From Cordia subcordata (Eukaryota > Streptophyta > Magnoliopsida > Boraginales > Cordiaceae): DNA of 64,000 bases. The notes beneath the pieces are model-generated. The model did no database searches. It saw nothing but the letters and a program-made list of their open reading frames with translations, and had not been told where the DNA came from. The translations under genes were made by a program, and so were the position numbers. This document shows, one piece after another, positions 12,501-27,500 of the stretch. Numbering within the stretch: the stretch's first letter is position 1; each line of letters opens with the position of its first letter. The stretch is taken from assembly GCA_028554755.1 (NCBI GenBank), contig JAPTOF010000021.1, forward strand, positions 6,115,001 to 6,179,000. Direction: 5' to 3'.

Positions 12501-15500
12501 GAGAGTATCGCTATACAGGTAAAAGTTTAAACTCAATGTAGAAAGAAACACAAAAATAATATGTACTTTTCTAGGTCATGCGTCTTACATTATTAAGTTA
12601 TATATTTCTCTAACTTTTATTCGAAACTTCTACATCCGTCTTCAGTATACAAGTTGCCTCAACTAACCAAGAAACATAGAACTGAGCTTAAATATTTATC
12701 ATTAATTAATCACTTCACCTAATCTCACTAAACATCATAACTAAGATTGCAATAGATAACAACCACCAAATTTAATAAATCAATGCACCACATAGAAGTC
12801 ATGAGCTGTTGTTTGAATCCAACTTTTGTCCAAGCAACATGACTTCCAGAAAAGTACTCTATGGTGCTCACACCATTGGTTTTGTGTTTCAGCAGACATT
12901 ACATTAATGGTTAAAGATATTGCATTACACCAATTACTGCTTTGTGCATTGGAAAGTGAATCATGCACTCAAAGAAGAAATAAAAGTCAGTAAAATAGAA
13001 GAGGAACTTTGACCACAACCAGTTTGTACCTAGCAAGGTCATGCAATGTAAACACAAACATCTGAAAAAGACCGTGTAATAAAACCATATTAGAATAAAC
13101 AACAAAAAGGGCGTTTAAAAATGGTTCAGTTCTAATAATTATAGAAGCTGATGTGCAACATATCAGCAAAATGAATAAAACTTAATATGTTTGCTATCAC
13201 CCTTTATAACAAAATAAATGAAAAGAAAAGAAGTGGTTCTCAACTAACTAGCCATTTGTCTGTATGCATGGCTCAAACCTAATAGCTACGTTCCACCGAA
13301 TCTTCCTTCTCAAAAGTAGAATCTAGATTTGCTGTACCAAAACTATGTTGAACAGGCAAATTCCTTAGAACCAAGATATCCAATACCAAACTTATATAGG
13401 CTAGGAACTAGTATGGTACCTCAGTGATACTTGGCCTGAAGCAAAGTGAAAAACAGTTCATTCTGCCATAGATTGGCATAAAGCTCATTGAGTCTCCGAT
13501 TCACAATTTCATTTAAGGGAAGTGATTAAAATAGTATGTTGCAGAAACTTATAGCCCTCCAATGACTTCACACCACAAGTTCAGTGCCCCTACCATGAAA
13601 TAATCCAAACTTGACACTGTTTAGTAATGCCACCAACAAAATGCACAGGAAAAGGTCTAAAGCAGATAGCTTCAAGGCAGCAACTATGTTCTAGCAAAAA
13701 GCAAAATTTTCAACTTTTTATTAGCAAATTAGATAAGCTAGTGGATAAAAATTTAATTATTAGGCTATATATGATTAAACAATCAATATGTAACAAGTAG
13801 ACGTAGAGATTCTGTATCTAAATAATATATGAAGAGAAAAGGTAAAGATTACTACAATCATTGAAATATATACAAGTACCAGGAGATCACAAAATCATAT
13901 GAGCAACACTTATGGGGAAAAATTAGAATAGTCAGCTCAGCATGTCCAAGAAACAAAAGAATACATCAAAATTTGCACTCCCCATCATGCAAGATAACAT
14001 CATTTGCTAGAACGGATACAGACGTACTTTCCATAGCAGTTGTAATACATCAGCATCAATCTTCCCAGGAACTTTCGTGGCAAAAATTCTTGCAATTTCA
14101 AGAAGAGTGACTGCCATATCTGGGGTAGCCTAATAAGCCAAGAAGCAAACAGAACGATGTACAGTTACACCCTTGTTAGATTAGAGTAAATGGAGGGGAA
14201 AAGGTAGATACTGGCAGGTATGTCAAGAATCGATCCTTGACCATGATATATGATAAGGAAAATTGTTATTGTGGCAATCATGCAATACATCAAAAGCACC
14301 AGAGAAAAAAATCTGTACTTCTAACAAGCCAGAAAATCAAGCAGAAACATAACCTAATCTTATTTGAGGCTTCTCTGACTAAACATTTGTATTTACCACA
14401 TCACGAACAACTCGTGAAACAGCAGCAGCACAGAAATTGTATTTGTATCTGCGTGAACCAGCAACATTATGCTTGGATGAGACTACCAACTACATGATTA
14501 GATGGCCATTTTCATGTTTTTTTTAGTAGCTAAAGCATGTTAAATCACGTCAGCATGCAGAGATTGTGTATTTAAATCAATAAGAAACCAAAAGATAGTT
14601 CTCCTTACAAATTATGACTGAGCCCAAACGAGAAGATTGGAACAGATTGATAGAGTGGTCAGTTAGGCAGTTAATATATATTGTAATTGTTAGTAAAGTA
14701 ATACAGCTGGACAGGATTGTTAGTATTGTTAGTATAGTTAGTTATGCTTGCAACGAATTCTAGAAGATACTAGCCAGAGTAATACAGCTGGACAGTTGTT
14801 AGCATAAGTTAGTTATGCTTGTAATTGCTTCTAGAAGATACTAGCCAGCTGTACTACAACTATAAATATCTGTACTGTTGTTACTAATCATTACAGAATG
14901 GAAAAAATATATACAATACACTTTTCTCTCTCAAAATTTCTTCATGGTTATTAGAGCTTGAAAAAGCTTTGCTGCCATTAAAATTCTTCAATCAAAGCTT
15001 GAAATCTCATCAAAATCACTTGATCCTGGACCTTGAATTGCTGCATACAAGGATCGCGAAGCTCTCTGATGGTTTTTTCTGCAAATTGAACTAGTTCCAA
15101 ATGTCGCGATCTGTCTTCTTCAGTTGAAACCTAAGCTAGGTTTCATATTTGTTTTGACATCTTCAGCTTAATCAAAGCTTCATATCACCTTTACCTTATC
15201 AGGAGGTGATCTATTCTTCTCCAACACTACTTCAAATTTGTTTTTGGAAATCTCGATGGCTCTTCCATTAGATCAATTTCTTCCATGAGGATTAAAGGTT
15301 TTTCTTCAATATTTTACTTCTTTTGTCACAATTAAACTGGATCACTCTAATTATGTTCCTTGGAAGACTCAGTTTCAGTAGTCAGCTCTGAGAGCTAGTG
15401 GTTTATTAAATCATGTTCTTCAAAAAGTACCATGTCCTTCTCCATTGATTCTTCAAGCTGATGGTACTTCTTGTCCTAATCCGGAGTATACTCAATGGTT

Positions 15501-18500
15501 GACTACAGATGAGTATCTTAAAACTTGTTTTTATGTTGCTGTCACACCTTCTTTGTTGTCAAATATTGCTGCCTTATCAACTGCTGCTGAGATCTGGGCC
15601 ACACTGGAGCAAAGATTCAAGTGTGCGAGCATCTCTCATATCTATCATCTGCGGAATAAACTGGTCAACATCACAAAAGGTACAAAAACAATTCAACAGT
15701 ACTTGAATGAAATCAAAGTACCAAATGATAGTTTGGCAGCAGCAGACGAGGCCTTAAAAGAAGAAGTTGTCTTCTACATCCTTAAAGGTCTTCCTCCAGT
15801 ATATGATTCTCTGATCTCTTCTATTAGAGTCAGGGAAACTCCTATCTTAGTCTCAGCACTTACTAGTCTCCTCTTAGTGAAGAGCTTAATCTCTACTTCA
15901 AAAATAAGCTAGTAGTGTCTAATGTCTTTACTTCTACTCCTACTGAGGTTCAAACTGCTCTTTATACAAATATTAATGCAACGAGAGACTGGGGTAAAGG
16001 CAGGAATTCATCCAACTATAACAGAGGAGGAAGAACTTCAAAAGGACAAGGCAGAGAAGCAGCTCAACAGGGACACACTGCTCATACTACAGGCTTTGTA
16101 GTCTGTCAAATCTGTAATAAGCCAAACCATAATGCCCTTCAGTGCTGGCACAGATTTGATGAAGAAAACTACTTCTATGTGAAACCAGAGCCTGCCACTC
16201 AGTCTGCTTTCATCACTCAGTCTACTTCTTTTGCTACTTCAAGCTCCACCTAGTTCTTGAACAACGGAGCTACAACACGTGTCACCAATGACCTCTTACA
16301 GGTTCCTCATCCTTCGACCCACACAGGTGCAGACAAAGTGTCTGTGGGCAATGGTGCTACTCTCTCCATTCATAATATAGGGCATGGTATTCTTCATACT
16401 CCTCTCGCTTCCTTTCATGTTTTTAATCTATTATATGTACCTTCTATATCCTCTAACTTGCTCTCAGTCTATCAATTAACTCATGGAAATAACTGTGCTA
16501 CAATTCTTTATGACAAGGGGGTGAAAATCCTGGACAACACATCTAGTTTGGTGCTGTACCAGGGCCCCTGTAAGCATGGACTCTGTCCTATTCCTTCCAG
16601 TTTTTCATCCAGTCCATCTAATGTTTCACAAGTTTTACATTGTGTTTGCAGTTCACCAAACACATCTCTGGACATGGCACTTAAGGCTGGGACACCCTTC
16701 AAGAACTGCATCTTTCATGTTTCTAGGTCTATAAATAAATAGTTAGGATACTATTCAGAGCATTGTATAGACTGTTCTGTAACTAAGGCTCACAAGAAGC
16801 CATTTCCTCTTTCTAAAAATAAAACTAGTTCTCCTTTTGACCTTGTAGTTACCCTTTTGACCTTGACCACTTTGATGCATGGACCTTCCCCTTTGGCTTC
16901 TTCTATGAATTACAGATACTACATAATTTTTCTTGATGACTTTACTAGATTTTCATGGATATACCCATTATAGAACAAGTCTGATGCCTTTTCTGCTTTC
17001 CAGAGTTTCTCTGCTATGGTTCAGACTCAATTTGCTTCTACCATCAAACAGTTTAGAACTGATAATTGTGGGGGGGGGGGGGGTGGGGAGGGAGTTTATC
17101 AACAAACAGTTTGGGTTATTTCTTCAACAACTGGGCACAATTCATCAAACAACCTACCCTCATACTCCTGAGCAAAATGGGAGGGTTGAAAGAAAACATC
17201 TCCATTTAATAGAGCCCTGGCATTACTTAACCATAGCAAACTTCCTGGCAAGTACTGGCTAGAGGCTTTAGCCACTGCCAATTACTTGATTAGTAGGCTA
17301 CCCACTCCTACCCTTCACAATAAATCCCTTATGAATGCCTCTATGCAGAATTGACTAATTATGATGCTCTGAGAGTTTTTGGTTGTTTATGTTTTCCTTG
17401 GCTAAGATCATACACAAATCGTAAATTGCAAAATAGGTCTATTCCATGTGTTTTCCTAGGCTATTCTTCAACAAGAAAGGGATATAAATGTCTAGATACT
17501 AAAACTAACAAGTCACATGTCTAGACATGTTCAATTTGTTGAAAATACTCTCTCTTTTGCAACACAGTCCACTGAGTCCTTACCACCTGATACCTTCCCA
17601 GCCTTCTTTCAAAGCACCTAGCCCTCAGACCTCTATACTCAGTCTGTGCCATTCATATTTTCCCATCCTATATTTCCAGCAGAATCCTCACACTCTACCC
17701 AACCTACAGTGTCAACACCCACTCTTAATTCTGATCCTAGTCCAGTGTTCTCCCACACACCAAGTTCTTCACATGAGACTTCTTAGTCTAATTCCTCTTC
17801 CTCAGCTACATTTCACACTCAGGATCCTGCACCCTTTTCAATCCCAGTATCTACTACTTCAAATCCTCCAAACACTCATCCCATGCACACTAGAAGTAAA
17901 ATAGGATCCTTGCCACCACCACTGTATAATTTGAATCATGTGGCCCTTGCACCATTAGACACTGAACCAGCCACCTATAAGGAAGCTTCCAAATATCCAT
18001 TTTGGCAAAATGCCATGGAGGAAGAGGTTGCAGCCTTACAAAGACAACAAACTTGGACCTTAGGTGCTTTAGATAAACGGTCTTTAGATTGTAAATGGGT
18101 ATTCAAAATAAAAAGGAATGCAGATGGGACAATCTCTAGGTACAAATCTAGGCTTGTTGCCAAAGGTTATCACCAAGAATATGGTCTAAACTACTCAGAG
18201 ACCTTCAGTCCAGTGGTAAAATCTCAGACTACTAGGATTGTATTGTCTATGGCATTACATTTTGGGTGGTCTTTACACCAAATGAATGTTTCTAACCTTT
18301 TTGCATAGAGACCTACAAGAAGTTTACATGGACCAACCTCAGAGGTTCACTGATGCAATACACCCTACTTATGTTTGCAAACTAAATAAATCCCTCTATG
18401 GGCTTAAGCAAGCCCCTAAAGCATGGTATTCCAAGTTATCTACTTTCCTGTTATCACAAGGTTTTGTTAATACACCTGTAGACACTTCACTATTTGTGCA

Positions 18501-21500
18501 ACATACTATATCTCATATTCTAGTGCTTCTAGTCTATGTAGATGACATTGTGCTTACAGGGAATTCAAAGGCTGCAATACAAAAGTTTATCCCTATCATG
18601 CAAACTCAGTTCTCTATGAAATATTTGGGCCATCTCCCATATTTCTTGGGTATTGAAGTTCAGCAATGTTCTCCTGGTCTTGTTCTTAGTCAGACCAAAT
18701 ATGCCAGTGAATTACTTCTTAAAGCTGGCATGGACAATTGTAACCCTGCTCTGATTCCAATTGCTTCAAAACAGTCTAATTCTCAAAGGTTGCCTTCTGT
18801 GCCTTTAGATAATCCTACATTGTTCAGGAGCCTAGTAGGTGCACTTTAGTATCTTACAATGACAAGACCAGAAATTCAGTTTGCAGTCAGTGCTATCTCT
18901 CAAAAAATGCACCCACCTACTGAGCAAGGCTTCATAGATCTTAAAAGGATCCTCAGATACATAAAAGGGACTCTATATCAAGGGCTACTCTTTAAACCTG
19001 GAGACCTCACCTTGCATGCCTTCTCTAATAGTGATTAGGCTTGTGATTATCTTGATAGGAGATCTATCTCAAGGTTTTGTGTCTTCCTAGGTCCCAATCT
19101 TATTTCCTGGAGTTCCAAGAAATAAGCAACAGTGCTAGGAGTTCTACTGAAGTTGAATATAGAGCAATGGCTCATGCTTCTTCTGAAATTACTTGGCTCT
19201 CTTATATCTTACAAGCTCTGCACATTCTTGTTCAGGTTCCAACTCTAGCTTGTGACGACCAGTTTGCCATGGCCCCTGGCCTTTGATCCAGTGTTCCATG
19301 GTAGAACTAAACATATAGAGCTGGATTATCACTATGTAAGAGAGTTAGTAGTTACCAAGAAGCTCCATATGTTCTACCTATCTACATCAGAATGGACTGC
19401 AGATGTTTTCACTAAGTCACTGCCTACTGCTCAGTTTTACTATCTCAAAGGCAAGTTTCCCCTGGTGGCCCAGCCTCAGCTCGAGGGAGGATGATAGAGT
19501 AGTCAGTTAGGCATTTAATATGTATTGTAATTGTTAGTAGAGTAATACAGCTGGACAAGATTGTTAGTATAATTAGTTATGCTTGTAACTACTAGTAGAA
19601 GATGCTAGCCAGAGTAATACAGCTGGACAGGTGTTAGCACAAGTTAGTTATGCTTGTAACTGTTTCTAGAAGATACTAGCCAGCTGTACTACAACTATAA
19701 ATCTTTGTATTGTTGTTACTGATCATTACAGAATGGAAAAAATATATACAATACACTTTTCTCTCTCTAAATTTCTTCACAACTTAACTTATTGAGAAAG
19801 CTGAAAGGTGTCCTAAAGAGAATGAATAGAATAATAAAATCAGTAGCAAATTTTAGAGCTTAGAAGAAATCTTGCTTTCTTTGGCAAACTGTGTTGCTCC
19901 ACAACTCAATTTCAACAATAAATCAGCTATGGACTTTTCAATTACTAAATGCCCCTAATATCTCAGATTATCGCAAGCTCTAAGAAATTCTGGTATGATA
20001 TGAAGAGAAAGAATCATATGAAGCATAAAGAGACACATAATAGTTACAGAAAGGACAATCAGGAACATCATAACCTATGAATTAAAATAAACGTGGCAGG
20101 GAACAAAACTTTGCTCTATATTGGTTATTGTACTGTCACTGCCTTTTAAATACCTTAAAACGAGCATGCAAGGTCAGTAATACATCATTCAATAAAGCTG
20201 CTGGCCAAGCTGGATCAGACAACTCTGATGCTATAATGGACTTCAATTCATCAAATGATTCATATGGACTTTGCATCCATATTAGTGCTTTTATAACCAC
20301 AGCACGGACATAAACACATTCGCATGCAACAGTTGTTCGCACCACCTCCATTACTGAAGCTAACAAACTTGCAATTGTATCCTTGCCACTTGTCCCATTA
20401 GATGTTGAAGAAACCCTTCGTATACCTAGCAAGAAAAGGAAAATAAGGATATAGAAAACTAGTGCACAGATATTTAGCAAAAGAAGTTAACATCTTCGAT
20501 AATGTGAATCAAAAGCGAAAAGCTACATGAAACAACAGCTTTGAGATGTTCTTGAGCTTATGTATCCCAAGCAATCACAATAGGTGATTCACTGCATACA
20601 AAGCCATAAAAAGCACAAAAATGAGAATAAAAACTGAATAGCATCTCCCGTTCCACATGGAAGCACGAAATCAAATACCATTTATAAATTGAGAACTGCT
20701 TTCACTAATGGTAAATTTCCTTTTTGCATACATACACATATATATATATGTGTGTCCGTGTGTGTGTGCGTATGACTCATCTCAAATTGTTTGATGCTTG
20801 GATAGACATTTTGTATTGATAATAGGACGCCATTGATGTATCATATGATCCGACTAAATGAACCAGTTTCCATCCTATACACCCAACTAAAAATCTCCGA
20901 TAATCTTATAAGCCTCAAAACAGCTACAGATATAAGAGCTAACAAGACTATTTTGACCTCCTGAATACAATCCATATTCCAACTCTCAAGACATTTATCT
21001 ACTAGCTTGTCACTAGGTTTCAGTAGTTAAACTGATTAAAAATCAGATGCTCAGGTCTATCAGTAATTTGTCATCCTTCACTTTTGGAAGAAAATACAAT
21101 GTAAGAAAACGTTTACACTATACATAGAATTATAAGTTTATGTCATTGGAGGAAATGCAACAGGTTGCACACGTGTTTCTTTAGTACAATTTCTAATAAA
21201 ACTAAGAGAAGCAAGTGTCATGCTAGAAACCCTTTCAGAAGGACAGTGTCAGGGCCTTAAAAACAATGTCTCAAGTAATATGAGTGCTTCTGGAAGGAAA
21301 TATTAGGAGCAACAGAATTTATTGATTTAAGAAAAAGAAAGTAATCTATATGTTGCCTTACGTGAAAAGGGAAAATGACAACAAAAGGATTCCAGATGTT
21401 CGAATTTTTAAGAGCCCACAAACAAATTACCAGTAGAGAATTGCATTGATAGGAGAATAGTGGGCAAGTTAGGTTCAAATATCTGCAAGAAAACAATACC

Positions 21501-24500
21501 TATAAACAAGATGACTAGTGGACTAAATGCTGTGAATTTAGGTATGAATAGAGCACCAAGAAGTGAAAGTTCTTAAGCCAATCTAATGAAAGCTTTAGGC
21601 ATGAATCTGAGCAAGAGTAATCACTTCACTAACTTGCAAAATAGAACAAGCGATAGGTAATTCAATTGACATGGAACAAAGACGATGTCAACATGAAAAT
21701 ACTTCAACTAAGAAGAATTAGCCCTATATTAGAGAAGCATATCATCTTGGCAATGACGAAAATTTCTTTGGCTACAAAAATTTCTAAGCCTAAACGGAAC
21801 TGGCAATTAGAGAAAGATCTAGAGAAGTTGTAACCAAAAAACGTTAGAGTAATCATTACCTTTAGATTGAGAGGTTGGGTTAATATCTGGATCATATGAA
21901 TCAGTATTTTCATAGTATGAATCAACATAAGCTCCTTCATCAATATCAAGACCTAAAGCAAATGCAGCAGCACGGCTTTTACCCATCTCTTGCACTACTC
22001 TAGCAGCTGCATGAAGTACAGGCCGAGAGAAACTACGAAATGAACTCTCCAACCTACCAAAAAAGAACAGTGGTAGAACATGAAAACTCCCATAAAACCA
22101 CCCTATCCTTGTCGACTTAACAAAAAAAAGTTCTAATTACAAGTACATAATGTTGTAGAGAGAGAAGTAGAAAGTGATAGAAGCAGCAAATGGACCTCCG
22201 CATCACAAGCTTGATCAGTGCTTGTGGACGTCGTGTCTTAGATTTTTTTTTGGCCTTACGTGGAGGCACATCTTTTGATTCTGAATTGAAGTTGTTACCA
22301 AAAGGAACTTCTGGAAGTTTCAGAATTTCTCTAGTTAGACAGTACCACCCAGCAGCTCGTTCCTCAGTCCTACAACAGAGAAGAACCAGAAAAGAATTTA
22401 AGTATATGAAGTTCAGAAATATCATTTCTTTGAGAAAGGAGAAGCACTAATTCAGATACAAATTAATACCTGTCTGCAATATCAAATTTACCCAATACAC
22501 AAAGGATGGCTTCAAAACAAACTCTTTCACTTGGATCAAGTAGCAGTTGATACAACAAAGAACTATATTGGGCCTTAATGTCTGGCCTTTCTGTGAGTGC
22601 CACAGTTAAGAGGGTAGAGGTTACAACAAATCATCCTTGCATGATATACATCTATTAATGCAAGGCAGGAAGAAGTATGTGAGAACTAACTGCAAATATA
22701 CATACCATCTAATGCCCGAGCTTTTGATATTTTACAGCACAATTTCGCAAGGGCAACTCTGGCAAGAACATCATGCAAATGAAGAACATCCTGCAAAGCC
22801 CCTGATTTGTACAAATTTTGATAAATCTAAGGATGAAAGAGAAGATTCCATCAGTTGATAGAAATGATGTATAATTGAAATTAAATACATACCTCCAGGT
22901 TGGACGTGCTTTTCTGAAGAAAGACAACAAAACTTTGAGAAGTCAACCTTTGATGAAAGATGCCATTCAAAAACATGCTTTAGGAAATAATGATGCACCA
23001 ATGACACAAAGAGTCATTTTGCAGGTAGAGGATAACCAATTCAAGAGTTTAGTAGAATGAAACGACAACGACAATACAGACGCAAATTTTACGAAATATC
23101 AAATATGTATTATCTTAATGTCAAGAAATGATAAATCCAAAATAATTACAACCCTAATGGCATGGATAATCAGGAAAGAAATTGAGGAAAAATTTCAAGA
23201 TAAAAAGAGTTTTCAAAGATGAATGGCTTCTAGATCACTGAAAATCTCATTGCAGTGCTAAGACATAACTCATTGATGAATGTGGTATAGAAGATAACTT
23301 TATAGGGAGTATGATCCACAAAAGGTAAGTTCTCTCTAGAATTACATTTGTTAAAAGGAAGAAAGAGACATTAAAGGAATAATATTGTGTTATTTAACAA
23401 ACTGTATTTATTTAACCTTACTGTATTAGACCCTTCTTCTATAGGGCCAAGTACAAAGGAATATAAAGCTCTTTTTCCAATATGAGACATACTTACATAA
23501 ACACTATTCTTAGTCTCAACAACTTTTTATCTCCCAAATAGTGTCTCAGTGAAATCAAGTTCAGTTGTTGTATAAGAAATCATTTAGACCCTTCAACTCT
23601 TCACTATCAGTGATATTATTATATATCTTAACTAATAATAGATTTTCCTATTGCTTATAGGCATGTGTTTCACTTGTGTGCTAAATGAGATGACAATATT
23701 GGTACTTGTCGAAGTACCAAAATTTACATCATGACACAGAAAACATCTAAACGCAAGAGTTCAAGCATCATAGTTGTTGATACTGGAATCTAAAGAGAAC
23801 AAATGAAAAGGTTGACTTCTACCATACATCATCAGATTTTGTAAAGATTAACTTCATCAAATTACCTAGCGACATTGAGATGGCATATGGATCACTTGCG
23901 GCTAGTTGAGACAAGATTTCCAACGAATGCCTCACTGCAACTGGATCAGCAGACAAAACTCTGACATAACATAAGAAACATCTTAAAAAAGCTTTTTAGT
24001 GTGCCTACCACTAACTGTAAACCATTAAAAACCCGAGTAGCCCTTCCAACAACCAAAAAGAAAAGACACATTCAAAAATTAGTCAATATAAATTGTTCAT
24101 ATATCTTTATTTCTGGTTTATGTATGTGTGCATGCAACTTCAAATGATAAAGGGAATGTTAAAATGCTCTAAGAATTAACACTCAAAAGAACTCCTCTAA
24201 AAATCTCTGACACGTCACTTTTATTTATCCAATAATGTTCTCCACTTCAAAATACATTGATGAGGTATACTATGACTAGGGGTGTACAATCAGTCATAAA
24301 AACCGTAATAATCGATTCTGTTGAATCGAATCGATCGAAAACCATTGGTTTTTAACATAATTTGATCGGTTGCGGTTTTAATTTTGAAATACCGCCATGG
24401 GTGGTTCGGTTAACGGTTTCAAAGGGTAAAAACCACGGTTTAACCGAACCGCCCGACTATATTGCCATTATATATTTTTATATATTGATAGACTAGATAG

Positions 24501-27500
24501 AATAGTTGCATAAAGTCCTGACAGCTGTAATTAATATTCTGCCTGCTAGGCAGTTAGTTATAGTAGTGCATGTGTTCAAGTAGTCAGTCAATTAGTTATT
24601 GACTTACATTGACTTGTAGCTCAAGATATAGATATACTATAAATATCTAGTTGTAACTACTTCTCAATAATAATGAAATCATTTTCTCTTTCATTTTACA
24701 TGGTATCAAGAGCAGAAAAATCCTGGAGAATATTTTTTTTACAGATGCCATAGTTGTGACCTTTAATCATCATTTTTTTTTCTTCTTCCTTTTCTCAAAA
24801 CTCCTCCATCATCTTTTTACCCATATCATTGCGAGCAGATTCATATAATTTTTCACATATTTCTTCACTTTTCTCCTTTTGATTTCTCACTTGTCTACTT
24901 TGCGCAAGTTAGGGTTTCCTCATCAATGAAACCTTTATTTTTTCTTTAATTCTTCAACAGATCATAATCAAATCAGTTTTAATCTTCTTGTCTTTCACTC
25001 ACCTTACAAATTCATATAATTTTCATACAATTTCTTGTTTGTTCTCATTGTCTAGGGTTTTCTCTCATCGATAACAGCTTCATAGCTTCTTCTTATGGCT
25101 TTACCTTCAGATTTAGCTATGTTTCCTAGACTCAAGGTTCTCATGAGGAATCTATCTGGTCTAGTGCATATTAAACTAGACAACAACAATTACTTCCAAT
25201 GGAAATCTCAGATGGAAGCTCTACTTTCTGCCAATGATCTTCTTGATCATGTCACAGGAGCAGCTCCTTGTCCTCCTCGCACAGTTATTCAACCTGATGG
25301 CTCTGTTGTGGTTAATCCAGAATACACTAATTGGATTACCATTGACAAGCATCTCAAAACTTGTGTCTATGCCTCTATCTCTTCTAAAGTCTTCTCTAAA
25401 GTGTCTCAGTTGACCTCTGCTGTAGCTATATGGAGTGCATTGGCTACTAGGTACAATTATCTCACTAGAGCACACATTCAACAGTTGAAACTGAAGTTAC
25501 ACAATTTACACAAAGGTACTCAAACTATGCAGTCCTATTTGGATCAAGTCAAAAATATTACAGATGCTCTTGCAGCAGCTTCAGTTATTGTTGATCCTGA
25601 AGATATTATCTACTACATCCTCCAGGGGCTACCATCTCAGTTTGATTCCTTTAAAGCTTCTATTCGAACAAGATCTACTCCTCTCTCTGTTCCTGAACTA
25701 GTCAATCTTCTTATTTCTGAAGACCTTATCATTCAAACTTCTACTATGTCTCTCAATTCCACTACACAGGACACTCACACTACTCTTACTGCCACTAACA
25801 ATAACACTACTAATGCTGCTTTTAGAGGCAGAGGTGGCAAGGGCAGAGGGTTTTGAGGGAGAGGTGGTAGAAATGGAACTGGTCGGTCTAATCAAACTGC
25901 TCCTGGCATATTAGGAACACCACCTACTACTGGACTATCTGCTACTCAATCTCAACAGTTCCAGGCTGGTCAAGCTTATGCCCAGTCATATCCTAGATTA
26001 CAGTGACAAATTTGTGGTAAGCCCAATCATTCTGCAATAGAGTGTTGGCATAGGTATGAACATATCAATTATGGCAATCCTAAACAAGGCAAACAAGCCA
26101 TGACTGCTCAGTCTGCAGCCTCCTTATCTAGTTCTAGTTCTGAATGGTTTTTGGATAATGGTGCAAACACTCATGTCACAGCAGATTTAAACAACTTTGT
26201 GGTTGCTCAGCCATATCAAGGAACTGATACAGTGCCTGTTGGTAGTGGACAGAATTTACCTATTCAACATACTGGGTCAGGTAAACTATATACACCTACT
26301 TCACAGCTTGTTCTTACTAATCTTCTTCATGTTCCTGATATATCCACTAGTCTTCTTTCTGTCTACCAACTCACTAAAGATAATTCATGTACTCTTGTTT
26401 TTAATTCAAAGGAGGTGACTATAGTGGACAATACTACAAGCAAGGTCCTGTTCAGGGCCCCCTGTAGGAATGGACTCTCTGCACTTCCTTCATCAGTCAA
26501 CTTTGCTGCTTCCTATCAATTCAATAATAAAAGGGACAAGACTGCACTAAGTACTGCAGCAATTCCTGCTTCCATTCAGTGTCATAGCTCTACTGTTACA
26601 CAAGCTGCTACTCATCTCTGGCATGCCAGGCTTGGACATCCAGCTTCTTCTGTTCTGCAACAATTGTCTAGTGAATTAGGTTTCGTTTGTACTTCTAATT
26701 CACTGCAGTGTGTTTCTTGTGCTGTCTCAAAATCTCATAGGTTATCTTTTCCCACATCCCCAAGTGTATTCCCTAACTCCTTTTCATTTAGTTCATGCAG
26801 ATATATGGGGACCATCCCCTGTGCTTTCTTGTATGGGATACAAGTACTACTTCTTATTAATGGATGATTTTTCCAGATTTATATGGAGTTATCCACTCAA
26901 ACTTAAATCTAATACCTATGATGCTTTCCTGAGTTTTAATTCCATGGTTACTACTCAATTTAACACCACAATAAAGCTATTCAGATCTGATAATGGAACT
27001 GAATTTGTTAACAAAAAGTTTCAACATCTTTTTCAGTCTCAAGGCACTCTACATCAAACATCTTGTGCACATACACCTCAACAAAATGGCAGGGCTGAGA
27101 GGAAACACAGACATCTTATTGAAACAACTTTGTCTTTACTCAACCAAGCTTCCCTACCCTCTGAATATTGGTTAGAAGCCCTTGCCTGTGCCAATTTTTT
27201 AATTAATAGACTTTCTACTCCCATTTTAGACTTGGACACCCTTCCTTTGATACTCTTAGAATTATGTTTCCATCCTTGTTTAAGAGTATTGACGTAAATG
27301 TTTTTCACTGTGATGTTTGTGAATTTGCTAAACACCGACGTGTTTCCTTTCCTTTAAGCAATAAAAGAACTATAGCTCCTTTTTCCCTAATCCACAGTGA
27401 TATTTGGGGTCCATCTCAAGTCCCCAACATTTCAGGGGCTCGTTGGTTTGTTTCTTTCATTGATGATTGTACTCGGGTTACATGGATTTTTTTGTTAAAA

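Larger units (their letters stand above)
14648..19779 (+). mobile_element. Ty1/copia retrotransposon 3, full-length, decayed
   Basis: It is bounded by LTRs 14648-14944 and 19492-19779, both starting TGATAGAGT and ending TTTCTTCA. A PBS-like TGGTTATTAGAGC follows the left LTR and a CTCGAGGGAGGA tract precedes the right one. Flanking bases (CAGAT and CAACT) do not form a clean target duplication. Gag and pol are in copia order and related to copia 1. It lies in the 6-kb TASH3 intron, antisense to the gene. Confidence 0.9.
24486..27228 (+). mobile_element. Ty1/copia 4, 5' half
   Basis: It has a left LTR of 215 bp (24486-24700, TGATAGACT to TTTTACA) and a PBS TGGTATCAAGAGC. Gag, protease and most of integrase follow. 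At about 27228 the sequence switches to a different copia family in the same direction. Its own RT, RNase H and 3' LTR are absent. It lies in the intron after TASH3 exon 1. Confidence 0.87.

Noticed and set aside
12780..13169. Overlapping small minus-strand ORFs as possible TASH3 exons
   Set aside because: No resemblance to the family, and the phase-consistent exons on either side (14028-14129 and 11778-11954) leave no room for extra coding sequence.
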